33,218 bases of DNA from Clostridiales bacterium (GTDB lineage Bacteria > Bacillota > Clostridia > Christensenellales > Borkfalkiaceae). Both the position numbers and the translations under genes were made by a program. The stretch lies in assembly GCA_022508245.1 (NCBI GenBank), contig JAFLVO010000011.1, positions 1-33,218 of the forward strand, in the 5' to 3' direction. How positions within the stretch are numbered: the stretch's first letter is position 1; the number at the start of each line of letters is the position of its first letter. Of the stretch, positions 16,068 to 24,134 are shown one piece after another. Under the pieces are notes generated by a model. The model was given only the letters and a program-made list of their open reading frames with translations. It ran no database searches and was not told the DNA's origin.

Positions 16068-16370
16068 ATGAGCGACGAAATTCTTGAAAACGAGGACGAA
16101 GTACTTGAAGAAGACGGAGAGGAGATTGTTGAACTTATCGACGATAACGGCAACGTGCTCAAATTCAAGCTGTTGGATGTAACTGAATACAAGGGAGTAA
16201 AATATACCCTTCTACTTGCCGCCGAACCCAACGAGGAAATCGCTGAGGACGAAGTGGTAATTTTCCGCCTGAACGAGGTGGAGGAGGTCTTGGAGCCCAT
16301 CGAGGACGACAAGCTTTTAGAGGAAGTCTTTGAATTTTACCAAAACGAAATAGATGACGACGCAGAATAA
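16068..16370 (+). CDS. DUF1292 acidic protein (YrzB-like)
   Basis: A 100-residue, very acidic small protein of the DUF1292 family, whose function is unknown. The start is the ATG at 16068 with an AAAGGAG site. An earlier in-frame start inside ruvX gives an unlikely extension. The core motif is VELIDDNGNVLKFKLLDVTEYKGVKYTLL shortened by family standards, followed by EVVIFRLNE. Gene order next to ruvX matches that of B. subtilis yrrK-yrzB, which supports the call. A strong terminator follows. Confidence 0.9.
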   Translation: MSDEILENEDEVLEEDGEEIVELIDDNGNVLKFKLLDVTEYKGVKYTLLLAAEPNEEIAEDEVVIFRLNEVEEVLEPIEDDKLLEEVFEFYQNEIDDDAE

Positions 16371-16383
16371 TTTCAAGTAAAAT

Positions 16384-16419
16384 AAAACCGCGGCGGGTAA
16401 CACCCGCCGCGGTTTTTAA
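16384..16419 (+). terminator. Terminator after DUF1292 gene
   Basis: A 14-bp stem AAAACCGCGGCGGG / CCCGCCGCGGTTTT with a five-base loop and trailing T run. Confidence 0.92.
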
Positions 16420-16479
16420 AATGCAAAAACAATTTGCGCAAAGTAGCAAGTTAATTTTGTGAATACGGCTTATATTTGC

Positions 16480-16508
16480 TTTACAAAGCAGTTAAATTTT
16501 GCTAAAAT
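16480..16508 (+). promoter_or_regulatory. Promoter of rpsB-tsf
   Basis: -35 TTTACA (16480-16485), a 17-bp spacer and -10 TAAAAT (16503-16508). Confidence 0.72.
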
Positions 16509-16514
16509 ACAAAG

Positions 16515-16627
16515 GCTGTAAAAAAATTCACACCCGAGAGGCGGGCAGTCCGTGACGGTAAATCTTTTCTATGCCGTTATAAATGCCGAAAAAGCCGCGC
16601 TTTCGGGGAGGCAAACGGAGGAATTAA
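16515..16627 (+). promoter_or_regulatory. rpsB 5' leader, possible autoregulatory RNA
   Basis: About 113 nt of untranslated leader with short paired segments (for example GCCG...CGGC and CCGTGACGG). Ribosomal protein S2 often represses its own operon through the leader. I cannot match this sequence to a known S2 leader, so the role is inferred from position. Confidence 0.35.
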
Positions 16628-17404
16628 ATGGCAGTTATAACAATGAAGCAACTGCTCGAAGCAGGCGTGCATTTCGGGCATCAGACGAGAAAATGGAACC
16701 CCAAGATGGCAAAGTATATCTATGCCGCTCGTAACGACATTCACATTATCGACCTTTCTTTGACGGTCGGTCTTGTAGAAGAGGCATACAGATTTGTATG
16801 CGATGCGGTTAAAGAAGGTAAGTCCGTTCTCTTCGTCGGCACAAAAAAGCAGGCGCAGGACGCAATCAAGGAAGAGGCTCTGCGCTGCGGTATGTACTAT
16901 GTAAACTCCCGTTGGCTGGGCGGTACGCTTACCAACTTCAAGACCATTCGTTCACGCGTTGACAGAATGGTTAAGATTGAGAAAATGGAACAAAACGGCG
17001 AGTTCGACCTCCTTCCCAAAAAGGAAGTTGCAAAACTCAAAGAGGAATACGACAAGTTGCAGACCAACCTCGGCGGTATAAGGGATATGAGCAAGCTCCC
17101 CGGCGTTATGTTCATAGTCGACCCCAACTGCGAAGATATTGCGGTTGCGGAAGCCCGCAAGCTCAACATTCCCATCGTTGCAATTACCGACACGAACTGC
17201 GACCCCGACCTTATCGACTGCGTAATCCCCGGTAACGACGACGCTATAAGAGCGGTTAAACTCATCTCGTCGGTTATCGCAAACGCCGTAATAGAGGCAA
17301 ATCAGGGCGAGGCTTACGCAGTGCCCGAAGATACTGCGGAACCCACATCTATCGAAGAAGTAGTAGAGGCGGCTGAACTTCCCGCAGAAGAAATAGAGAA
17401 GTAA
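16628..17404 (+). CDS. rpsB: 30S ribosomal protein S2
   Basis: Small-subunit protein that joins late in assembly near the S1 site. The 258-residue product has the diagnostic start [20 protein letters not shown] and the conserved [22 protein letters not shown] and [15 protein letters not shown] segments. The acidic C-terminal tail is species-variable. An AGGAGG-like site (GGAGGAATT) precedes the ATG. tsf follows after 17 bp, the near-universal order. Confidence 0.98.
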   Translation: MAVITMKQLLEAGVHFGHQTRKWNPKMAKYIYAARNDIHIIDLSLTVGLVEEAYRFVCDAVKEGKSVLFVGTKKQAQDAIKEEALRCGMYYVNSRWLGGTLTNFKTIRSRVDRMVKIEKMEQNGEFDLLPKKEVAKLKEEYDKLQTNLGGIRDMSKLPGVMFIVDPNCEDIAVAEARKLNIPIVAITDTNCDPDLIDCVIPGNDDAIRAVKLISSVIANAVIEANQGEAYAVPEDTAEPTSIEEVVEAAELPAEEIEK

Positions 17405-17421
17405 TTAAAGGAGAATAGATT

Positions 17422-18324
17422 ATGGCATTCACAGCACAGGACGTTAAAGATTTGCGCGAAAAGAGCGGCGCAGGCATGCTCGATTGCAAGAAGGCGCTTC
17501 AGGACGCTGACGGCGATATGGAGAAGGCTGCCGAGCTTTTGAGAGAGCGCGGCATTGCAAAGGCTGTCAAAAAGGAAGGCAGAGTTGCTGCAGAGGGCGC
17601 AGTAGGCGCGTTCGTTTGCAAAGAGTGCGGCACGGGCGTTCTTTTGGAAATTAACTGCGAGAGCGATTTCGTTTCCCGCGGCGATAAATTCCACGAAATA
17701 ATCGATACGGTTGCAAAGGTAGTTGCTCAGAACAAGCCCGCAGACGTTGCGGCGCTCGAGGCTTGCAAGCTCGGCGACGGTACCGTTAAAGATTATATCA
17801 CGGCGCAGACGGCTGTTATCGGCGAAAAGATTTCTATCCGCCGCTTTGAAATTTATACAACGAAGGGCAAGCTTGAAACCTATATCCACATGGGCGGCAA
17901 GGTCGGCGTTATGGTCGAGGCTGTTGACTATAAAGACGGCTCGGAAGAAATTTTACACGACGTAGCTCTGCAGATTGCGGCTTCCAAGCCCTATTACGTT
18001 AAAGAGAGCGACGTTCCCGCCGAAGTAATTGAAAAAGAAAAGGAAATTATGCTCGTTCAGATGCAGAACGACCCCAAGAATGCAAGCAAGCCCAAGGAAA
18101 TTCTCGAAAAAATCGTTATGGGCAAGATGGGTAAGTTCTATTCGGAAAACTGCCTTTTAGAACAGCCCTACGTAAAGGACGATACGCAGAAGGTTTCCGC
18201 CGTTATCGGCAACAAGTTCACGGTTGCCCGCTTTGCCCGCTTTGAAATGGGCGAGGGTCTTGAAAAGAAGAGTGAAAATCTTCAGGACGAGGTCGCTAAA
18301 CAAATCGAGTCAATGAAGAAATAA
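17422..18324 (+). CDS. tsf: Elongation factor Ts
   Basis: Nucleotide exchange factor that recycles EF-Tu from GDP to GTP form. The 300 residues begin with the UBA-like domain (VKDLREKSGAGMLDCKKAL), followed by the core contact motif CESDFVSRGDKF, which corresponds to the TDFV loop that opens the EF-Tu nucleotide site. The length is normal. It is co-transcribed with rpsB. In most Firmicutes pyrH comes next; here a structured repeat and thiT intervene and pyrH lies 7 kb away on the other strand. Confidence 0.98.
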   Translation: MAFTAQDVKDLREKSGAGMLDCKKALQDADGDMEKAAELLRERGIAKAVKKEGRVAAEGAVGAFVCKECGTGVLLEINCESDFVSRGDKFHEIIDTVAKVVAQNKPADVAALEACKLGDGTVKDYITAQTAVIGEKISIRRFEIYTTKGKLETYIHMGGKVGVMVEAVDYKDGSEEILHDVALQIAASKPYYVKESDVPAEVIEKEKEIMLVQMQNDPKNASKPKEILEKIVMGKMGKFYSENCLLEQPYVKDDTQKVSAVIGNKFTVARFARFEMGEGLEKKSENLQDEVAKQIESMKK

Positions 18325-18331
18325 TTGAAAC

Positions 18332-18568
18332 TCACGAAAAATGAAAACGCAGAATAGTTTTTAATTTTTGTGAAATAAAAACGCTTTACGGCGCCCCCTA
18401 AAACCACGCTTTTAGGGGGCGCACTCAATTTGCGAAAGCTTTCGCCTCCGTGGAAGTGAATGTCCGCAATTCAGCGTTTGTTTGCCCCCGAATTATTGCG
18501 GGCAGAGAAACATAGTTTCTCAAGTCACGAAAAATTGAAAACGCAGAATAGTTTTTAATTTTTGTGAA
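18332..18568 (-). repeat. Structured intergenic repeat, copy 3
   Basis: Same multi-hairpin element as at 6096 and 25686, read on the minus strand. It has two terminal H1 hairpins in the same orientation (18332-18374 and 18525-18568), each with loop GCAGAATA (18349-18356, 18543-18550). Between them are H5, GCGCCCCCTAAAA/TTTTAGGGGGCGC with loop CCACGC; H4, GCGAAA/TTTCGC (18432-18445); H3, CCGCAAT/ATTGCGG (18464-18470, 18495-18501); and H2, GAGAAAC/GTTTCTC (18505-18521). Almost every stem differs from the other copies by paired changes. It directly follows tsf and probably also ends rpsB-tsf transcription. Confidence 0.85.
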
Positions 18569-18582
18569 ACAGTTATAAAAAT

Positions 18583-18615
18583 CGGCGCGAAAAAGATCTC
18601 GCGCCGGTTATTTTT
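18583..18615 (+). terminator. Intrinsic terminator before thiT promoter
   Basis: Stem CGGCGCGA / TCGCGCCG (18583-18590, 18599-18606) followed by GTTATTTTT. It would stop transcription arriving from tsf before the riboswitch-controlled unit. Confidence 0.7.
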
Positions 18616-18628
18616 AAGCGAAATATGA

Positions 18629-18657
18629 TTGACATTATATATGTTACATAATATAAT
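18629..18657 (+). promoter_or_regulatory. Promoter of thiT
   Basis: Consensus -35 TTGACA (18629-18634), a 17-bp spacer and perfect -10 TATAAT (18652-18657), one of the strongest promoters in the window. Confidence 0.88.
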
Positions 18658-18680
18658 TTAATTACAAATAAATTTAATAC

Positions 18681-18753
18681 CGTCGTGGGTGCTGTAAAAA
18701 GCTGAGATTATACCATTGGAATCGGCAACGTAATTGTTGAGCGAAAGATGATA
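18681..18753 (+). promoter_or_regulatory. TPP riboswitch (THI element)
   Basis: RNA sensor for thiamine pyrophosphate. The diagnostic GGGTGCTG ... GCTGAGATTATACC segment (pyrimidine-binding arm) is followed by the second arm CAACGTAATTGTTGAGCGAAAGA, which I split as CAAC, GTAATT, GTTG and GCGAAAGA; it has the conserved TAAT loop and GCGnAnGGA-like end. Closing helix P1 can form from GTCGT (18682-18686) and ATGAT (18748-18752). It is followed by an intrinsic terminator and then thiT, which fits ligand-induced transcription termination: high TPP stops expression of the thiamine importer. Confidence 0.88.
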
Positions 18754-18767
18754 AAGAAAAGTTTTCT

Positions 18768-18796
18768 ACGCACCGTTTACGGTGCGTTTTTATTTT
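18768..18796 (+). terminator. Riboswitch expression-platform terminator
   Basis: Stem ACGCACCG / CGGTGCGT with TTTA loop (18768-18787) and a T-rich tail, between the TPP sensor and thiT. Confidence 0.85.
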
Positions 18797-18833
18797 AAAC
18801 GGAACTTTTACGGCGGTAAAAGGAGAAAGTTTT

Positions 18834-20060
18834 ATGGTTTCAAGTCTGCTTTCTTTCGGCACTATGCTGGAAGACACAAAAAGGTACTTTGCCAATTTTG
18901 ACGGTACCTCGAACATTTGCCGCACAATAGCTCTGTGGATTGCCATTGCGCTCGTGCTTGCGTTTGCCGCAACGAAGATTTATTTTGTAGTTCTTGGTAA
19001 AGTATCCAAAAAACACAGCGCTGAGAGCATTGCAAACGCCAACAGCCTTTCTAACGGCGCCTGGCTTGCAATTGCATTGCTCTTTGCGGTGGCACTGATT
19101 ATAACCTTTTCAAGCTGCTATTTTGTTGACGTAGCAAAAGATAAGGACACGCTGTTCCCTATACTTTTTTATCCCTTATTTGTGCTTTCCATCGTGATTG
19201 TCGCAAGCGCAGTGGTAATAGCTATTAAGCCCTTAAAGCTCGTCAAAATAATTTGTTTGGCAGTTTGCGGTGCGGCGCTTGTTGCCGTTCTCGTATGCAT
19301 GGTAATCTACTACGCAAGCGGTGACGCCGGCGAGGCTTGGAGTGATTTAGGGCTCTACATTTCCGCGGTTGTTCTTATTGCCGGTATCGTTGTGCTTGCA
19401 TTCTTCTCGGACAGAAATTATAAGCCCTTTGACTCGCGCTCGTTGGCATTTGCCGCAGTCTGCGTTGCGTTGAGCTTTGCTCTTTCATACGTTCGCGTAT
19501 TCAAAATGCCTATGGGCGGAAGTATTACCTTTGCCTCTATGTTGCCTATTATACTGTACTCGTTTATGTTCGGGACAAGAAAGGGTGTGCTTGCAGGACT
19601 TGTCTGCGGTATTTTGCAGGCGGTGCAGGAGCCTTGGATTCTTCATCCGGCACAGTTCTTACTTGATTATCCCGTAGCTTTTGCGGCGGTGGGACTTGCA
19701 GGTTGCATACGCGGGTTCAACCTTTTCAAAGATAAAATACGCGTTCAGTTTGTGCTTGGCGCGTTGATTGCGTGCGCTTTAAGATTTATAAGCCACTATT
19801 TCTCGGGCGTGTTCGCGTTCGGTGCGTACGGCGCGGGCTATGCGAGCGAGTACGGCATTTCTCTGCTTGCAAACGAATACTTCTATTCGTTCGTATATCA
19901 GTGCCTGTACGTCATTCCCGAATTTATTATAGTAACGGTTGCCGGAATACTGCTTCTAACTTTCGGCAATTTCAGAAAACAGATAGAAAAGTACTCGGAA
20001 ATCAAAACAACCGTTAACACTGAAACGGCGGAAGAGCTTGCAACGGAAAACAAAGAATAA
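18834..20060 (+). CDS. thiT: Thiamine ECF transporter substrate-binding subunit ThiT, N-terminally extended
   Basis: Membrane S-component that binds thiamine and works with a shared energy-coupling module encoded elsewhere. Residues about 199-395 match ThiT: MPMGGSITFASMLPIILYSF, then GTRKGVLAGLVCGILQ, and HPAQFLLDYPVAFAAVGLAG, the segments lining the thiamine pocket. Residues 1-198 are an extra domain with about five predicted membrane helices (near 29-50, 74-96, 105-127, 131-155, 166-188), which normal ThiT (about 190 residues) lacks. The frame is continuous and has a good AAGGAG site before the ATG, so this is a real fusion or extension. The TPP riboswitch upstream independently supports thiamine transport. 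Confidence 0.9.
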   Translation: MVSSLLSFGTMLEDTKRYFANFDGTSNICRTIALWIAIALVLAFAATKIYFVVLGKVSKKHSAESIANANSLSNGAWLAIALLFAVALIITFSSCYFVDVAKDKDTLFPILFYPLFVLSIVIVASAVVIAIKPLKLVKIICLAVCGAALVAVLVCMVIYYASGDAGEAWSDLGLYISAVVLIAGIVVLAFFSDRNYKPFDSRSLAFAAVCVALSFALSYVRVFKMPMGGSITFASMLPIILYSFMFGTRKGVLAGLVCGILQAVQEPWILHPAQFLLDYPVAFAAVGLAGCIRGFNLFKDKIRVQFVLGALIACALRFISHYFSGVFAFGAYGAGYASEYGISLLANEYFYSFVYQCLYVIPEFIIVTVAGILLLTFGNFRKQIEKYSEIKTTVNTETAEELATENKE

Positions 20061-20073
20061 ATTTAAAAAACAA

Positions 20074-20100
20074 CCCCCGCGCGACGCGCGGGGGCTTTTT
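20074..20100. terminator. Terminator between thiT and rseP
   Basis: A 9-bp GC stem CCCCCGCGC / GCGCGGGGG with a GAC loop and CTTTTT tail, between converging genes. Confidence 0.9.
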
Positions 20101-20103
20101 ATT

Positions 20104-21222
20104 TTAAACAAATTGCAGTATATCTACAAGGACGGCGAAGCCGAGAATGAATATGAAGCCTACGGCGTGGATAACCGCCTCTATTTTGCGCGGGACGGGT
20201 TTTCTGAATATCCACTCAATCGTGCAGAACACGACTTTACTGCCGTCGAGCGCGGGTATGGGCAAAAGGTTGAACACCGCCAAATTCACGCCGATATAGG
20301 CGGCAATTTCTAAAAAGCTCTGAACACTTTGCGAGGCAATCTGCGAGGTCAGCTTGATAGTAGTGACGGGCCCGCCCATTGCGCTTAAGCCGAGCTTGCC
20401 TGTAAGTAGCTCGCCCAAGACTTTGAAGATAGTTCCCGCAATTCTTCCCGAATATACAAACGCGCGTCCGAGCGCGGGGAAAAAGGAAAATCTGTAGTTT
20501 ACCGAGGACAGGTTCCAATAGATGTTTCCGTCCTCTCTTTCAACAGTCTCTATGCCGAGGGCGCGCCAGACCCTGCCCGTTTGCGATGAGTTTTCGAATT
20601 TACAGTCTGCGCGGAGCATAACCTGAATATCCTGTTCCTTGCCGTCGCGGAATACGGTAAAACCCACCTTGTCGCCCTCGTTTTTGCCGTTCAACGCAGA
20701 CATTAAATCGGTAACAAGGTAAACTCCGTGACCGTCCGCCTTTAAAATAAGGTCGCCCTCTTTTAGGGAATTTTCGGCGTAAATTTCCGCATTTGCCTCG
20801 GGGGGTGCAATGCTGCCCACCTTAAAAACGGGCTGTCCGAACGCGAACATCGAAACAATTATGAGCAATAGGGCGATTAAATAGTTTGCAAGCGGACCTG
20901 CAACGAGTACTATTATACGCTTCCAGGGCGCTTTTTTAGTGAACGCGCCGTCGTCGTCACTGGCAGTATCCTCGCCCTCGAACGCGCAGAATCCGCCGAG
21001 AGGGAGAGCCCTTACCGAGAAAATTTCCCCGCTTTTTTTGGAAGTACGTTTAAAAAGGCGGGGTCCGAAGCCTATTGCAAACTCGTTTATTTTAAATTTT
21101 AACGCTTTCCCAGCGAGGTAATGTCCAAATTCGTGCACGGTAATCATTACAAGCAATATTAGTATTGCCAGCAGTACAGAGCCGATTATTTGCATTACCG
21201 ATGTAAAGGAAAGTAGTGTCAT
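20104..21222 (-). CDS. rseP: Site-2 metalloprotease RseP/RasP
   Basis: Intramembrane zinc protease that cleaves membrane-spanning anti-sigma factors and signal peptide remnants. The 372-residue protein has the zinc site H30-E31-x2-H34 in the first helix, a central PDZ domain (GDLILKADGHGVYL onward), and the third zinc ligand motif LDG at 325-327 in NLLPIPALDG. No Shine-Dalgarno precedes the ATG. A TATAAT formed by the dxr stop region lies 15 bp upstream, but without a clear -35 box. It is last in the minus-strand block pyrH-frr-uppS-cdsA-dxr-rseP, as in most Firmicutes. Confidence 0.95.
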   Translation of the reverse strand: MTLLSFTSVMQIIGSVLLAILILLVMITVHEFGHYLAGKALKFKINEFAIGFGPRLFKRTSKKSGEIFSVRALPLGGFCAFEGEDTASDDDGAFTKKAPWKRIIVLVAGPLANYLIALLLIIVSMFAFGQPVFKVGSIAPPEANAEIYAENSLKEGDLILKADGHGVYLVTDLMSALNGKNEGDKVGFTVFRDGKEQDIQVMLRADCKFENSSQTGRVWRALGIETVEREDGNIYWNLSSVNYRFSFFPALGRAFVYSGRIAGTIFKVLGELLTGKLGLSAMGGPVTTIKLTSQIASQSVQSFLEIAAYIGVNLAVFNLLPIPALDGSKVVFCTIEWIFRKPVPRKIEAVIHAVGFIFILGFAVLVDILQFV

Positions 21223-21238
21223 AAAATTAAAATGTGCA

Positions 21239-22333
21239 TTATAGCCGCTTTATAATCTCTTCAGCCTTTTGTCTTGCCGCGCGGTCAACCTCCGCGAGCT
21301 GTTCAAAGGACTTTATATTCTCGCGCACGGTGGCGGAAATAACCTCGGAAACGACGCTATAAATGCGTGTAAATGATATTTTTTTATTTAAGAAAGCGTG
21401 AACGGCAACCTCGTCCGCACCGTTCAGAGCGCAGGGCAGAGTTCCGCCCGCCTCGCCGCAGCTTAGTGCGAGGTCGTAGAGAGGGTAATTCTTGCGGACA
21501 AGGGGCAAAAATTCCAGATTAAACGCCTTTGTAAAGTCAAGAGGGGTAGTTGACCCCTTAATTCTTTCGGGGTATGTAAGCGCAAGGGTTATGGGCAGCT
21601 CCATACTCGGCGTGCCCATCTGCGCCAGTATTCCGCCGTCCTCGAACTCGACGAGGGAGTGTATTATGCTCGTGGGCTGAAGCACTGTCTGAATTTTTTT
21701 GTAGGGACAGTTGTACAGCTCGTGCGCCTCTATGACCTCGTAGCCCTTGTTCATTAGCGTTGCGCTGTCCACCGTAATTTTTGCACCCATCTTCCAGGTG
21801 GGGTGGTTGAGGGCTTGTTCGGGCGTCACATTTTCAAGCTCGTCTTTTGTAAGATTGCGAAAAGCTCCGCCGCTCGCCGTAATTATAAGCTTTTTGAAGG
21901 GTGTGTTAAGATCGTAATTAAGGCACTGCCAGATTGCCGAGTGCTCGCTGTCAACGGGCATAATTTCCGCGCCTGTCATTTCCGCGCTAGACTTAATAAG
22001 ACTTCCCGCACACACTAGAGTTTCCTTGTTGGCAAGCGCAAGTCTTTTGCCGTTTTCCACAGCTGTTAAGCTGTATTCGAGCCCCGCAAAACCGCCCGCA
22101 GCATTGAAAACTATATCGGCTTCGTCAAGGCATGCTGCCTTCACGGCATTTTTGTCCTGCGAGGCTATGTAGGCGTAGGCGGGCTTGAACTCTTCGACCT
22201 GCCTTTTAAACTCCTCCGAAGGGGAGTTGCAGACGAGTGCGCAAATTTTAAACCTGTCGGGGTTTGCCCGCACCACGTTTAAAACCTGTTTGCCGATTGA
22301 GCCCGTTGAACCTATCAGCGAAATATTTTTCAT
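21239..22333 (-). CDS. dxr: 1-deoxy-D-xylulose 5-phosphate reductoisomerase
   Basis: Second step of the non-mevalonate isoprenoid pathway: NADPH-dependent conversion of DXP to MEP. The NADP-binding GSTGSIG lies at residues 8-14. The metal and substrate-binding region includes PVDSEHSAIWQ and ATLMNKGYEVIEAHELY, both characteristic. The 364-residue length is slightly short of the usual 380-400. It supplies the isoprenoid units that UppS (same block) turns into the undecaprenyl carrier. A TATAAT lies only 4 bases before the ATG and no ribosome binding site is visible, so its start signals are unusual. A terminator separates it from cdsA. Confidence 0.97.
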   Translation of the reverse strand: MKNISLIGSTGSIGKQVLNVVRANPDRFKICALVCNSPSEEFKRQVEEFKPAYAYIASQDKNAVKAACLDEADIVFNAAGGFAGLEYSLTAVENGKRLALANKETLVCAGSLIKSSAEMTGAEIMPVDSEHSAIWQCLNYDLNTPFKKLIITASGGAFRNLTKDELENVTPEQALNHPTWKMGAKITVDSATLMNKGYEVIEAHELYNCPYKKIQTVLQPTSIIHSLVEFEDGGILAQMGTPSMELPITLALTYPERIKGSTTPLDFTKAFNLEFLPLVRKNYPLYDLALSCGEAGGTLPCALNGADEVAVHAFLNKKISFTRIYSVVSEVISATVRENIKSFEQLAEVDRAARQKAEEIIKRL

Positions 22334-22365
22334 AATTATTATACCCGTTAAAAAATAAAAAATGA

Positions 22366-22392
22366 CAAAAACGCCGCATAGCGCGGCATTTT
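22366..22392 (-). terminator. Terminator between cdsA and dxr
   Basis: Minus-strand stem AAATGCCGC / GCGGCGTTT with loop GCTAT and a T-rich tail. It implies that dxr-rseP can be transcribed separately from pyrH-cdsA. Confidence 0.72.
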
Positions 22393-22419
22393 AATCTTTT
22401 TATAAAGTTGTGCGTTTTA

Positions 22420-23403
22420 TTAAACGATAATCGTGCCGAAGCAGAGCAGAACAACGCAGCTGCAGTAGAGCATACTGTCAAATCTGTCCAGGACTCCGCC
22501 GTGTCCGGGCAGGCAGTTTCCCATATCCTTTACGCTGCACTCGCGCTTGATTGCGCTCTCGAACAAATCTCCTATCTGCGCCATTATCGAGGTAGCAAGT
22601 CCCACGAGAATAAAGGAAACAATGGGATGAATTTTATCGCTTGAGAAAGTGAGGTAAACGCTGAAATTGGAGCCCAGGATAATGGACTGTCCGTTTACGC
22701 CGCCGAAGATGTATATCGTATAATATGCAAGAATTCCGCCGATTATGCCGCCAAGAATTCCGCCTATCGCGCCGATGACCGTCTTGTTGGGGGAAAGCTG
22801 GGGCGCAAGCTTCAAGGGCAATACCTTCTTGAGCGCCGTACCTATTGCAAACGCACCCGTATCCGTTAAGACGGTGGACATAAACAGAACCAAAATTGCC
22901 ACCATGGAATTGGTTTCAAGATGGTTGATGGATGAAAGTATGGTTGAGAGCACGCCGCAGTACAGCATACAGAATATGCAGTAAATTGTGCCCTTTACGG
23001 TGCTCTTTTGGTGGTCGAATACCGACGCCGCCGCAAGGAACATTACGTAAATAGTAAACGCGCAGGCAACGGCTAAAAGTCCGGCGCCCATAGTGAGCTG
23101 TACGAGTGTGTGTAGGGGCACGACGAGCGCGCAGAACGCCATTGTAAAAGTGTGTTGAGGGGAGGAGATTGTGCATTGACCGCTTTCGGGACGGTTTACG
23201 GCTCTTAAAAATTCATAACAGCCTATGACGGATATTGCCGTGAACGCCGCATCAAAGCCCAACGCACCCCAATTACCGGGTACCGTCCATTTGAGGGCGC
23301 ACAGCCCTACCCATACAACGAGATAAATTGCCGCAGTTATGCATCTTTTTTGCATAGAGGAAAGTCCCTTGGTTTGTGCGGTCTTCATTTCCGAATTGTT
23401 CAT
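22420..23403 (-). CDS. cdsA: Phosphatidate cytidylyltransferase
   Basis: Membrane enzyme making CDP-diacylglycerol from phosphatidic acid and CTP, the precursor for all anionic phospholipids, including the cardiolipin made by the synthase at the left of the window. The 327-residue protein has about eight membrane helices. The CdsA signature (S-x2-KR-x4-KD-x5-PGHGG-x2-DR-x-D) runs at about 282-309. The length exceeds the common 260-280 owing to an N-terminal extension of about 30 residues. An AAAGG site precedes the ATG. Confidence 0.95.
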   Translation of the reverse strand: MNNSEMKTAQTKGLSSMQKRCITAAIYLVVWVGLCALKWTVPGNWGALGFDAAFTAISVIGCYEFLRAVNRPESGQCTISSPQHTFTMAFCALVVPLHTLVQLTMGAGLLAVACAFTIYVMFLAAASVFDHQKSTVKGTIYCIFCMLYCGVLSTILSSINHLETNSMVAILVLFMSTVLTDTGAFAIGTALKKVLPLKLAPQLSPNKTVIGAIGGILGGIIGGILAYYTIYIFGGVNGQSIILGSNFSVYLTFSSDKIHPIVSFILVGLATSIMAQIGDLFESAIKRECSVKDMGNCLPGHGGVLDRFDSMLYCSCVVLLCFGTIIV

Positions 23404-23438
23404 TTTGTTACCTTTTAAATGTTATGTTTTTATAAATG

Positions 23439-24134
23439 TTATATTGTTTTTATTTTTCCGAAGCGTCTGTCGCGCCGTGCGTACTCGTCGAGCGCCTTAT
23501 CAAGCTTTTTGGGCGTGAAGTCGGGGAAGAGTACGTCTGTAAAATACAGTTCGGCATACGCTGCCTGCCATAAGAGGAAGTTTGAAAGCCTTACTTCGCC
23601 CCCCGTGCGTATCACAAGGTCTGGGTCGGGTATTCCGTCCGTATATAAGAGTGAGGAAAAGGAGGTGGCATCCACTTTCTCGCCTCGTTCGACTGCGGCG
23701 TTTACTGCCCTTATAATTTCGGGTCTCGAACCGTAGTTTATGGCAAAAATTATGGTAAAATCCGCGTCCTTCGGCGAATTTTTTTGACTGTCCTCCAAGA
23801 CCCTTGCGCAATCTTGGGGCAGAGCAGAAATATCGCCGATTATTTTAACGGCAGAATTGCTTTCATAAAGCTCTTTTAAATTTTTTGTAAAGTATTCGCG
23901 AATTAAATTGAATAAGCCTTCAAGCTCGTCCTTGGGGCGGAAAAGATTTTCCGAGGACAGCGCGTACACCGTAAAGTATTTAACGCCGCGCTCCTTCGCC
24001 CGCTTTGCGAGGGCAATCATTGCCCTCATGCCCGCGCTGTGCCCTAATGTTCGGGGCATAAGTCGCCTTTTTGCCCATCTGCCGTTGCCGTCCATAATTA
24101 CCGCAACATGCAGGGGCGTTTCTCTATCCTGCAT
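23439..24134 (-). CDS. uppS: Undecaprenyl diphosphate synthase
   Basis: Cis-prenyltransferase that adds isopentenyl units to farnesyl diphosphate to make the lipid carrier for peptidoglycan precursors. The catalytic aspartate is D15 in MDGNGRWAKRR, with the HSAGM region close behind and the C-terminal LIRTGGEVRLSNFLLWQAAYAEL signature in two parts (RTGGEVRLSNFLLWQ and AYAELYF). The 231-residue length is typical. The start overlaps the frr stop by one base (TAATG), so the two are translationally coupled. Confidence 0.97.
   Translation of the reverse strand: MQDRETPLHVAVIMDGNGRWAKRRLMPRTLGHSAGMRAMIALAKRAKERGVKYFTVYALSSENLFRPKDELEGLFNLIREYFTKNLKELYESNSAVKIIGDISALPQDCARVLEDSQKNSPKDADFTIIFAINYGSRPEIIRAVNAAVERGEKVDATSFSSLLYTDGIPDPDLVIRTGGEVRLSNFLLWQAAYAELYFTDVLFPDFTPKKLDKALDEYARRDRRFGKIKTI

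Noticed and set aside
22321-22354. Leaderless start for dxr (TATAAT 4 bases before the ATG)
   Set aside because: The distance is too short for a normal start at the ATG, and the best -35 (TTGTCA) is 19 bp away, so it is not counted with the three better cases.
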